From the NCBI GenBank assembly GCA_019594025.1, contig JAFDUB010000027.1:1-17234 (forward strand): 17,234 bases of DNA. The letters run 5' to 3'. The DNA is from Thermoplasmata archaeon. GTDB lineage: Archaea; Thermoplasmatota; Thermoplasmata; Halarchaeoplasmatales; Halarchaeoplasmataceae. Position numbers and translations under genes: made by a program. The stretch's first letter is position 1. Each line of letters begins with the position of its first letter. Below, in pieces: positions 8,233 through 14,769 of the stretch. The notes beneath the pieces were generated by a model. The model saw nothing but the letters and a program-made list of their open reading frames with translations, was not told where the DNA came from and made no database searches.

Positions 8233-8243
8233 ATATAAATATT
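8233..8243 (-). promoter_or_regulatory. TATA-like box of the Lrp-domain gene
   Basis: The minus strand reads AATATTTATAT, centred about 38 bases before the TTG start, preceded by an A-rich stretch that could bind TFB. A start site about 25 bases downstream leaves a leader of about 12 bases holding AGGTGA. It separates the peptidase gene from the Lrp-domain / membrane-protein / purine genes. Confidence 0.55.
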
Positions 8244-8246
8244 TTG

Positions 8247-9335
8247 TTAAATCGACCTTAATTCCTTTTTACTAGCGTTGGTTAGTAATTCATATCCTTT
8301 CTCGGTGACGACTATGTCGTCCTCGATTCTCACACCTCCGAATCCTGGTAGGTAAACCCCGGGTTCCACAGTGAAAACCATCCCCGGCTCCAGCACTATG
8401 TCTACACTTGGAGATAGGCCGGATCCATCGTGAACTGAAAGACCGATGCTGTGACCCAGTCCGTGGGTGAATTTACCCTTGAACTCTGAGGATTCGATAA
8501 CTTCAGCTGCTGCATTATGAACTTCTTTACCATCTACGCCCGGCTCGATCATGGCAAGGGCCGCTTCTTGAGCTTCTAACACGGTTTTGTACATCCGTTC
8601 CTGTTTGCCGGTGACCCCGCCAACAGCGAATGTTCTAGTTATATCCGAACGATAGCGTTTGTAAACCGCTCCAAAATCGAGAAGTACAAAGTCTCCACTC
8701 TTTATAACTCTATCACTTGATGTAAAATGGGGTTCGGCTGTATTCCGACCACTGGAAGATATGGTCTCGAAGGCGTCTCCTGTAGCACCACGTCTTTTCA
8801 TCATATAGGAGATCTCCGCAGCAACCTCATATTCCTTCATCCCCTCCTCAATCACATCAGGCATCTTGTCAGCCACTCGAGATGCGATGTCTCCTGCTTC
8901 TTTCAATCTATCTATCTCTTCTTGGTCCTTTACATTTCTAGCTTCTGAAATGGTATCGGAAACATCCACTATCTCGGCATCGGTGGAGTCTTTGATTTTT
9001 TTGTAGGCACTGTATGTAAGTTCCGAAGAATTCACACCTATTTTTTTTATGTCCTTAAGCATATCTTTCAGACATTCTTCTCTCTCCTCTGATTTTTTTA
9101 TCGCGGTTACCGGTAGTCCACTTTTACAAGCGCTTTCCTCCTCTAAAACCGATGTTAATATCTCCGCAGTACCGTCGGGATTAATCAGTACCGCACTTCC
9201 TTCATATTCTCCGTGGATTAATCCGGTAACATAGTAAAATGTCATATCGACATGAGGTTTGGTTGAATTCATGATGATGATCCCATCAACATCTTCTGAC
9301 AATCTTTTGTATATATTATGTATGCGTGTTTTCAT
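8247..9335 (-). CDS. M24 family Xaa-Pro peptidase
   Basis: A cytoplasmic dinuclear-metal peptidase that releases N-terminal residues ahead of proline or cleaves Xaa-Pro dipeptides. The 362-residue product has a creatinase-like N-terminal domain (about 1-130) and a pita-bread catalytic domain. All five metal ligands are visible: D220 and D231 (LLDFGAVYKRYRSDITRTF), H295 (HGLGHSIG), E324 (FTVEPG) and E338 (GVRIEDD). The catalytic-site histidines H203 and H302 are also kept, so it should be active. Aminopeptidase P or prolidase cannot be decided from sequence. The ATG has no clear Shine-Dalgarno; the gene starts 30 bases after the RDD membrane-protein gene, probably in the same transcript. Confidence 0.92.
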   Translation of the reverse strand: MKTRIHNIYKRLSEDVDGIIIMNSTKPHVDMTFYYVTGLIHGEYEGSAVLINPDGTAEILTSVLEEESACKSGLPVTAIKKSEEREECLKDMLKDIKKIGVNSSELTYSAYKKIKDSTDAEIVDVSDTISEARNVKDQEEIDRLKEAGDIASRVADKMPDVIEEGMKEYEVAAEISYMMKRRGATGDAFETISSSGRNTAEPHFTSSDRVIKSGDFVLLDFGAVYKRYRSDITRTFAVGGVTGKQERMYKTVLEAQEAALAMIEPGVDGKEVHNAAAEVIESSEFKGKFTHGLGHSIGLSVHDGSGLSPSVDIVLEPGMVFTVEPGVYLPGFGGVRIEDDIVVTEKGYELLTNASKKELRSI

Positions 9336-9365
9336 GTTTGAACCAATCCCTGAATAGGGCAGGAC

Positions 9366-10736
9366 TTATTTAACTTTGACCACTTTGGTTCCCGCAATAT
9401 AATCTCCTATGCGTTTATTATCGGCGCCTGAAATAATGAGTATCAAACTGATCACGTAGAAAAGAAGCAGCATGTCAGCGTATCTCGCCGAGTTTCTAGC
9501 AGCACTCTGCATAAACGTGATATCTCCATAATCGTCGGAAACCACTTCAATCCCAATCAGCATTTTTCCAATGCTTTTACCGAAGTACCATTCAAATAAA
9601 GTGAAGTATATAAATTGTATAGAGATAGCCAAAAAAAAGATGGCAAAAAACATCGGTGACATACGTCCGGTGTAATAAACCTGTCTTCTAATCAAGTAGA
9701 GAAAAACGATAATTAAAGGTACAGATGTCAAAAATAGGTCCACAACATAAGCAAAAATTCTACGTAAGACACTTGAAAAACGCTTCTTTGTTTTCAAAGC
9801 TACAGATTCTCTTAGAAGTCTGGCGGTTTTGAACGTTTTGATCATTTTTTGATAATCGTTTCCTAGCCTTCCATATTTAAGTTTATGATAATCTTGTATA
9901 AGTAAGGGATGGAGTCCTAACCAAGGTATCACCTCTACACCGTAATTTGATCTGTGAAATCTATCGCCAGTAGCTCGAGTTATCAACCTTGCAGCTCTCC
10001 AAAGCTCTCTTTCCAAGGCATAACGAGCGTGATTTACCCCATCAATCAATCTACCCTTCCTGAACATTCTATGGGCTTCGTCCATGGGATCTTTTGCTTT
10101 GTTTAAGGGAAACTGGTAGTAGTAATACATGACTAAAGGTATAACTGCGATGAGACCTGAAAGATAAACTAAATCCATGGCACCGGCTCCTCCGATGGAT
10201 CCTAGTACCCCATCTTCCAACAGCATAGGTATTCGTACAAGGTCTGCACCTATCAAAGTGCCTAACACAGCTGAGGAATAGGCATACGGGATACGATTTT
10301 TGTATCCTCTCATCAGTGCTATCGACAGCAGTAATGCAAGCAAGGAAGGAAAAAGGTAATAGGGAAATTCAGCTATAATGCCCATACCTGGTTCGTATCT
10401 AGATATGGAGTAAGCTAAAGCTGAAACCGCGGCCACGCCGACTATAATTTTCACTATCCCGAATTTTCTTTTGTATATCAACGCGCAGGCGATTATGAGA
10501 GGTATAAGCGCGCCACCTAGATTTATATTTAAAAGAGAACGTCTGGACACAATTAGAGGTATATCTGCGAATATACCAAACATCGATCCCACCAGTATCA
10601 TCCCTACCTCCGGCTTTCCAAAGCCCGCATTCTGCATAAAATCCCTTTTATGCATAAAAGAGATGAACAAAACACTGGCTAATGTAGGAAGCATGATGAA
10701 GTAATTCGCAATTCCAAAAACTTCGTTAAATGACAA
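9366..10736 (-). CDS. Composite membrane protein: DUF1614-like N-terminus plus RDD domain
   Basis: A 456-residue protein in three parts. Residues 1-210 are about six membrane helices with conserved-looking patches GSMFGIFADIPL (50-61), NINLGGALIP (70-79), GTLIGADL (159-166) and SIGGAGAMD (180-188), which I match from memory to DUF1614 / COG4089-type membrane proteins of unknown function. Residues 215-320 are a soluble, basic helical linker. Residues 321-456 form an RDD domain: RRIFAYVVDLF, then GKSIGKMLIGIEVV and a final helix pair, ending NKRIGDYIAGTKVV. RDD domains are linked to transport and integral-membrane roles. The two membrane aspartates D165 and D188 are notable. Start is TTG at 10736 with GTGATC 4 bases before it, and only 10 bases from the coiled-coil gene, so the products are probably made together. 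Confidence 0.8.
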   Translation of the reverse strand: MSFNEVFGIANYFIMLPTLASVLFISFMHKRDFMQNAGFGKPEVGMILVGSMFGIFADIPLIVSRRSLLNINLGGALIPLIIACALIYKRKFGIVKIIVGVAAVSALAYSISRYEPGMGIIAEFPYYLFPSLLALLLSIALMRGYKNRIPYAYSSAVLGTLIGADLVRIPMLLEDGVLGSIGGAGAMDLVYLSGLIAVIPLVMYYYYQFPLNKAKDPMDEAHRMFRKGRLIDGVNHARYALERELWRAARLITRATGDRFHRSNYGVEVIPWLGLHPLLIQDYHKLKYGRLGNDYQKMIKTFKTARLLRESVALKTKKRFSSVLRRIFAYVVDLFLTSVPLIIVFLYLIRRQVYYTGRMSPMFFAIFFLAISIQFIYFTLFEWYFGKSIGKMLIGIEVVSDDYGDITFMQSAARNSARYADMLLLFYVISLILIISGADNKRIGDYIAGTKVVKVK

Positions 10737-10746
10737 AGGTGATCAC

Positions 10747-12921
10747 TTATCTGATTGTATCCAAAGAGAAAGAACCCATTGTTATTCCACTCTTACTAGC
10801 GGTGTACCTGACCCAATCTCTGGTCTGAACGTCTCCCAATCCTCCGACTCTGAGGAACGTTTTGAGCTGTTGGTACTTAAACTCAATTTCGCCGTCCATC
10901 ATATGTCCTAACATGGAAATATCCTGTTGACTGTGCATGCCCTTTTCGAGAGTATATAGTGAAACCGCCCTGTCTCTTTTCCTTCTACCGGCGAAGGGTT
11001 GAAGTGTTCGGAAGGTAGTTGCTGTATCTAGGTAGGCGATTAAAGTTGAAACTGAAACGAAGGCCAGGCGGTAGTACCTGTGTTTTTCCGTAATCTCGTC
11101 TGCGAACTTTTCAACGGCCTGAGTGATGGCTTCTACGTCTGCTTGACCGTCTATATATGTGATATAATCTCTTTTATCCTCTTCATCTATTTTTTCGCCC
11201 ATACTAACCGAATAGGCATCCACATAGTATATTAGATCTCTGAGTTCGTACTCTTCATAAGTAGGAAGTACAAACTTCATCTCCTCTCTAACGTCCTTAA
11301 CTGTCTTATCGGTTATGACCCATATCGCGGGTACTCCCTTTTCAATTCCCTCGGCGACGAAGGAATTTATCAGTACCCTCTTACCTGAATGAGGGGGCCC
11401 GTAAATCGAGACGTTGGAACCCAATGGTATCCCACCCATTGTTAGATCATCGAGACGGGAAGTACCTGTTCTAGCTTTCTCCTGTTCAATCTCCATCAGT
11501 ATCTCATCTTGTCGTTCCTCCAATTCTTCATCTATGAGATCCTCTTCTCTTGACCTTAGTTCTCTCTCCTTCTGGGCTATGTACTTCTCCTTGGCCTTAA
11601 GCTCTTGCTCTGTCTGTGATATTTCCTTTTCGAGCTCTTCTAGCCGCCGCTTTCTCTCCTTCTCCGTAGAACCACCGAACTCCTCTCTTAAGGATTCAAT
11701 TTCTATACGCTGTTTCTTCATCACCTCCTCTCTGTGCATCAGGTCCGCTTCTCTTTCGTTTAGTTCTTCCTCCTTATACCTCATTTTCTTCTTTATATCT
11801 TCCAGTTCTTCTTCCTTGAAGTTCAGTTCATCTCGAAGGTCTTGGATACGCTGATCCTTTTTTTGCAGTTCTTTTTCTTTTCTCTCAAGTAGGGCTTCCT
11901 TTTGCATTAAATTTTTAGCTATTTCATCATCATCCATGCCCTCTAAATCCACTGGGGATCCCATGGTTTTAATACGCTTTTTTAGTTCCTCGTTTTCCTT
12001 CTGGAGTGTTTTGAGAACCTCGTTTTCCCCAACCTCTCCCTGAGCCATTTTAAGTTTCTGAGTTTTTAAGTATTTCAGCATGGCTACGCTGCCCTGTTTG
12101 ATTTCCTCCATCTCCTCTTTCAGCCGTTGTTTTTCATTTTCCAATTCCTCTATTGAGCTCTTGAGGGAGGATATCTGTTCTCTCAACCCTACGTTTTCGT
12201 CCACTATTTTTTGAGGCTCAAATTCACCGGTTTCCATCTCCTTTATTCTTTGCTCAAATTCCTCTTTTAATACAGCTATCTCGGACATTTTCAAGTCCAG
12301 TTCTTTTCGTGACTCTTCGAGGATATCTTCTTTCTCCGCCAACTCCTCTTGTATTACCTCTTTCTCCTCCTCGAACGTTTCCTCTCCCAACCATTCCCCA
12401 AAGGAATCTTCTTCACCGGTCAACCAGGCCTTCAAGGCACCGTAATCCGCGTCGTCCTCTTGTATGTCGGTTTCCCTTCTCTTTACACCTTCCTCTTTTG
12501 CTTTTTTAATTTCATCCTCAAGAAGTCCACCTAAATCTCTTTCGGATTCTCCGGTCAGCCATTGTGCTAACGCATCGTCTCCTTCGGCAACCTTTTCATC
12601 CGGTGAGGAGGGATTTCCGGAACCATCATTTTCTAAATTGTTTTTTCCCACAGTATCATCCGCATCTTTGATTATCTTAGAGGCCATGTCTATTTCGATG
12701 TCTATTAAATCCGCCAGTTTTTCTTCGCCTGCTTCCATAAGAGCTTCAATATCTAATATTTTTTTTTCTATGAGACTTCTCGCCATAGTTGGAGTTATAC
12801 TTTCCACTCGGGCAAGTTCGGCGAAGGCGTTATCCATATCCGATTGAGATAGGTTTTTGGGCAAGGAATCGCTCCCTTTAAGTCTTATATCCGCCAACCC
12901 GGTTTTAGAGCTTTTGGCCAT
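10747..12921 (-). CDS. HhH / long coiled-coil / degenerate KaiC-like ATPase protein
   Basis: A 724-residue acidic protein. Residues ~32-88 resemble a helix-hairpin-helix domain (ESITPTMARSLIEKK, then a second hairpin). Residues 117-180 hold two copies of a short motif, ALAQWLTGE and ALKAWLTGE. Residues ~183-480 are one long charged coiled coil. Residues 483-724 look like a RecA/KaiC (RAD55-type) domain: TGTSRLDDLTMGGIPLGSNV leads into the P-loop GPPHSGKR (508-515). The usual Thr/Ser after the Lys is Arg, and the expected Walker B strand (YRLAFVSVSTL, 617-627) has no acidic residue, so ATP hydrolysis is doubtful. The cellular role is unknown; a structural or signalling scaffold is inference. 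ATG at 12921 is preceded by a weak AAGTG and a TATA-like box. Confidence 0.85.
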   Translation of the reverse strand: MAKSSKTGLADIRLKGSDSLPKNLSQSDMDNAFAELARVESITPTMARSLIEKKILDIEALMEAGEEKLADLIDIEIDMASKIIKDADDTVGKNNLENDGSGNPSSPDEKVAEGDDALAQWLTGESERDLGGLLEDEIKKAKEEGVKRRETDIQEDDADYGALKAWLTGEEDSFGEWLGEETFEEEKEVIQEELAEKEDILEESRKELDLKMSEIAVLKEEFEQRIKEMETGEFEPQKIVDENVGLREQISSLKSSIEELENEKQRLKEEMEEIKQGSVAMLKYLKTQKLKMAQGEVGENEVLKTLQKENEELKKRIKTMGSPVDLEGMDDDEIAKNLMQKEALLERKEKELQKKDQRIQDLRDELNFKEEELEDIKKKMRYKEEELNEREADLMHREEVMKKQRIEIESLREEFGGSTEKERKRRLEELEKEISQTEQELKAKEKYIAQKERELRSREEDLIDEELEERQDEILMEIEQEKARTGTSRLDDLTMGGIPLGSNVSIYGPPHSGKRVLINSFVAEGIEKGVPAIWVITDKTVKDVREEMKFVLPTYEEYELRDLIYYVDAYSVSMGEKIDEEDKRDYITYIDGQADVEAITQAVEKFADEITEKHRYYRLAFVSVSTLIAYLDTATTFRTLQPFAGRRKRDRAVSLYTLEKGMHSQQDISMLGHMMDGEIEFKYQQLKTFLRVGGLGDVQTRDWVRYTASKSGITMGSFSLDTIR

Positions 12922-12970
12922 TTATTACACTTCTCTATGGACTGGTATTCAAATGCAGAAACCGCATGCA

Positions 12971-12978
12971 TTATAAAT
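12971..12978 (-). promoter_or_regulatory. TATA-like box of the coiled-coil/KaiC-like gene
   Basis: On the minus strand ATTTATAA is centred about 54 bases before the ATG at 12921, predicting a leader of about 25-30 bases. It probably drives the coiled-coil gene, the DUF1614-RDD gene and perhaps the peptidase. Confidence 0.5.
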
Positions 12979-13034
12979 GTTTTTATCTTTTACTCCCTTT
13001 TTATGACTAGGCTTGGCTTTTACTTCAACAATCA

Positions 13035-13065
13035 CTTAGTATAAATAGACTAAGGCCCTTTTAGT
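13035..13065. repeat. Overlapping inverted repeats around a TATA-like sequence
   Basis: CTTAGT (13035-13040) and ACTAAG (13049-13054) are a perfect 6-base inverted pair around ATAAATAG, which makes a TATA-like sequence with the preceding T. The ACTAA half also pairs with TTAGT at 13061-13065 across GGCCCTT, so two alternative hairpins share one arm. This could be a protein-binding site over a promoter or part of an untranslated RNA; no gene start lies at the normal distance on either strand. Confidence 0.35.
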
Positions 13066-13223
13066 ACTTTTTCATATATAGGGAACTGTTGGCCCTTATT
13101 TTTAGACATATCCAACATGAAGTTATCATGCTTCGAAGTATTTTAACTGCTTTGATCATTTTACTTTTTAGAATGACTTTTCTTGAGAAGAATTAATTGT
13201 TTTCCCTTTAGTGAATTAGGACA

Positions 13224-13257
13224 AAGGTTAAGTTATAAACCCTGTTAACCTTATAAC
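13224..13257 (+). promoter_or_regulatory. Promoter with interlocked inverted repeats upstream of the HTH gene (putative operator)
   Basis: AAGGTTAA (13224-13231) and TTAACCTT (13245-13252) form a perfect 8-base inverted repeat, and GTTATAA (13232-13238) with TTATAAC (13251-13257) a perfect 7-base one interlocked with it. The TATA-like TTATAAAC at 13233-13240 lies between the first pair of arms, about 38 bases before the ATG of the HTH gene, with AAGGTGA in the short leader. A dimeric regulator bound here would cover the promoter, so autoregulation by the HTH protein is likely but not shown. Confidence 0.5.
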
Positions 13258-13274
13258 AATCAAGGTGAATAACA

Positions 13275-13640
13275 ATGGTAAAGCAACCCTGTGAGATAAT
13301 CGTAAATTACATTCTTCCATCAGTACGAGCGCAGTTGTCCAAAGAGTTAGTACAGTTGGGAAACTCTCAAAGGAAAGTTTCAAAGATTTTAGAGATAACT
13401 CCGGCTGCGGTTTCACAATATATATCCGGAAAAAGGGGATATGCCCTAAATTTCGATGATGATTCCCTAGATATTCTCAAGAAGATGGCGAAAGAAATTC
13501 ACGGAAACGGTGATGTGGACATCGGGAAAGAAGTTTGCAACGTATGTTCTCATCTTTGGAATGAATTCACATTTGAACAACTGGAGAAGCAGTTCGAAGG
13601 TATAACCGACGGCTGTGGTGAATGTGTAGGGCGAGTATGA
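13275..13640 (+). CDS. COG2522-type HTH transcriptional regulator with cysteine cluster
   Basis: A 121-residue predicted DNA-binding protein. The opening PCEIIVNYILPSVRAQLSKE and the XRE-like helix-turn-helix at residues ~28-54 (SQRKVSKILEITPAAVSQYI, then SGKRG) fit the archaeal COG2522 family. The C-terminal part has CNVC (C88, C91) and CGEC (C114, C117), a plausible metal or iron-sulphur site, plus C6 near the N-terminus. A redox- or metal-responsive regulator is therefore inferred; the target is unknown. AAGGTGA ends 6 bases before the ATG. The repeat-flanked promoter just upstream suggests autoregulation. Its stop is one base from the stop of convergent pelota. Confidence 0.85.
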   Translation: MVKQPCEIIVNYILPSVRAQLSKELVQLGNSQRKVSKILEITPAAVSQYISGKRGYALNFDDDSLDILKKMAKEIHGNGDVDIGKEVCNVCSHLWNEFTFEQLEKQFEGITDGCGECVGRV

Positions 13641-13641
13641 G

Positions 13642-14685
13642 TCATTCTATTTTATATCTAAGCAGTGCCCCGTATCCCCCGAGAGCTTCGAGCTTGTCTC
13701 CCCCTTCGTGACTGCTGCTTACGATGATTACGTTACCGCCCAACTGCTCTGTTCGTTCCATTATCTGTTCTCCCTCTTTATCCCTTACTCTTTTATCTAA
13801 TATCAATAAAGTTTCTACAGCCCCCATCTCCACTGCCTTATTTATGGATTCCATACCATATGCCAAAGGCTCGTCTTTTTTTATGCGCACCAGTAGTTCT
13901 TCCACCTTTTCAGCCTCATAGGACACCCTTTGCTGTTCCAGCACTCCTCCTTCTTTACCACTTTTGAGCACCTCGTGGATACCGGTCATCCCGCCGCATC
14001 CAGAGTGTACTACCTGCGCATTTTCTATCATCTTTGGATGGTGTCTTTTAAGGTATTCATATATATCCTCTTTTGTGAAACCTGGACCGAGTATAACCAG
14101 AGGAGATCCCTCCTTTAAAATCAATTTTAACTTTTCTCCAACCTCTCCAAAGAATTCCTCCCTCGTCATCTTATCCCCGTCATACATCTTTCCACCCATG
14201 TTGGGATTGACACGGGCCATCTCCTTAACGCCATACTGCCTTAGAACCGCTATTGTGGCATCGTCTTCTTCAATGGCTAATAGGGTCACCAACGGACGTT
14301 CGCTGCTTTCTACCGCTTCTTTTAGTCTTTTCAGGTGATGTTCCTTCCACTCTTCTTTTATAATGGTCAAATTGTCTTCTTCGGTGAGGTTCAAAGTGTG
14401 GTATGAACCAAGGTCCTGCGGCCCTTCCTCAATAGTTCCCAAAATCCTCAAACGGTCTGTGAAGTCGTGGAATTCCACCTTCTCTACCTCTATGTCGAGG
14501 CGCATACGTTTTTTCTCACCCCTGCTGGCTCGGAGAGTGTCCCTCTGGTTCTCCTCTCTTCGATAGGTAACGGCGGATACTATATCCCCTTCATCGATCA
14601 GATTTTTAAGGTGCCAAAGATCGTCTAGGTTATCTATGCGTACCTTGATCCTCTTCCTTTTTGTGTCCTGATGCAGTATCTTCAT
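13642..14685 (-). CDS. pelA: mRNA surveillance protein pelota (aPelota / Dom34)
   Basis: Pelota is an eRF1 relative that enters the empty A site of stalled ribosomes and, with the aEF1-alpha GTPase and ABCE1, splits them. The 347-residue length is normal. The N-terminal Sm-like domain spans about residues 1-130, starting with the typical MKILHQDTKRKRIKVRIDN; the central domain includes VNPNMGGKMYDGDK and the C-terminal L7Ae-like domain starts around residue 255 after SGCGGMTGIHEVLKSG. No GGQ motif is present, as expected for pelota rather than release factor. The ATG at 14685 has no Shine-Dalgarno, but a palindromic TATA-like element lies about 30 bases upstream, so a leaderless mRNA is likely. 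Confidence 0.93.
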   Translation of the reverse strand: MKILHQDTKRKRIKVRIDNLDDLWHLKNLIDEGDIVSAVTYRREENQRDTLRASRGEKKRMRLDIEVEKVEFHDFTDRLRILGTIEEGPQDLGSYHTLNLTEEDNLTIIKEEWKEHHLKRLKEAVESSERPLVTLLAIEEDDATIAVLRQYGVKEMARVNPNMGGKMYDGDKMTREEFFGEVGEKLKLILKEGSPLVILGPGFTKEDIYEYLKRHHPKMIENAQVVHSGCGGMTGIHEVLKSGKEGGVLEQQRVSYEAEKVEELLVRIKKDEPLAYGMESINKAVEMGAVETLLILDKRVRDKEGEQIMERTEQLGGNVIIVSSSHEGGDKLEALGGYGALLRYKIE

Positions 14686-14707
14686 CCGTGTTCCGTAAAC
14701 CCCTTTT

Positions 14708-14721
14708 ATGATTTAAATCAT
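14708..14721. promoter_or_regulatory. Perfect 14-base palindrome with TATA core, pelota promoter
   Basis: ATGATTTAAATCAT is its own reverse complement. Its ATTTAAAT core is centred about 29-30 bases before the pelota ATG on the minus strand, the distance expected for a TATA box of a leaderless gene. It is about 56 bases before the purN ATG, which has its own box, so the palindrome could also be a regulator site between the two divergent genes. Confidence 0.45.
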
Positions 14722-14739
14722 GTGGCATCGGTCAAAAGA

Positions 14740-14749
14740 CTTTTTAAAG
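14740..14749 (+). promoter_or_regulatory. TATA-like box for leaderless purN mRNA
   Basis: CTTTTTAAAG, preceded by CAAAAGA, is centred about 26 bases before the ATG at 14770. No Shine-Dalgarno lies between box and start. The element and spacing resemble those before purE. Confidence 0.5.
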
Positions 14750-14769
14750 CCCACGTGGTTCTGCGTTTC

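Larger units (their letters stand above)
12922..13274. other. Long non-coding intergenic region between divergent genes
   Basis: This 353-base AT-rich stretch separates the minus-strand coiled-coil gene from the plus-strand HTH gene. It holds a promoter-like box for each gene, two sets of inverted repeats (described separately) and a repeated GGCCCTT at 13054 and 13091, each followed by a T-rich TTAG-containing tract. No ORF longer than a few codons with a ribosome binding site, no tRNA and no clear structured RNA were seen. Confidence 0.6.

Noticed and set aside
9348..9359. Short inverted repeat CCCT-GAAT-AGGG before the peptidase gene as terminator or operator
   Set aside because: Only four base pairs, no T-run, and easily expected by chance.
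11414..12847. Long plus-strand open frames (up to 146 codons) opposite the coiled-coil gene
   Set aside because: They are serine-rich mirror frames of the Glu/Lys/Arg-rich coiled coil and lack a ribosome binding site or recognisable domain.
13117..13146. Nine-codon open frame in the long intergenic region
   Set aside because: No ribosome binding site, far too short and no sign of coding.
14671..14769. N-terminal extension of purN
   Set aside because: It would overlap pelota, covers the promoter region and adds 33 residues not found in PurN; the ATG at 14770 fits the family start.
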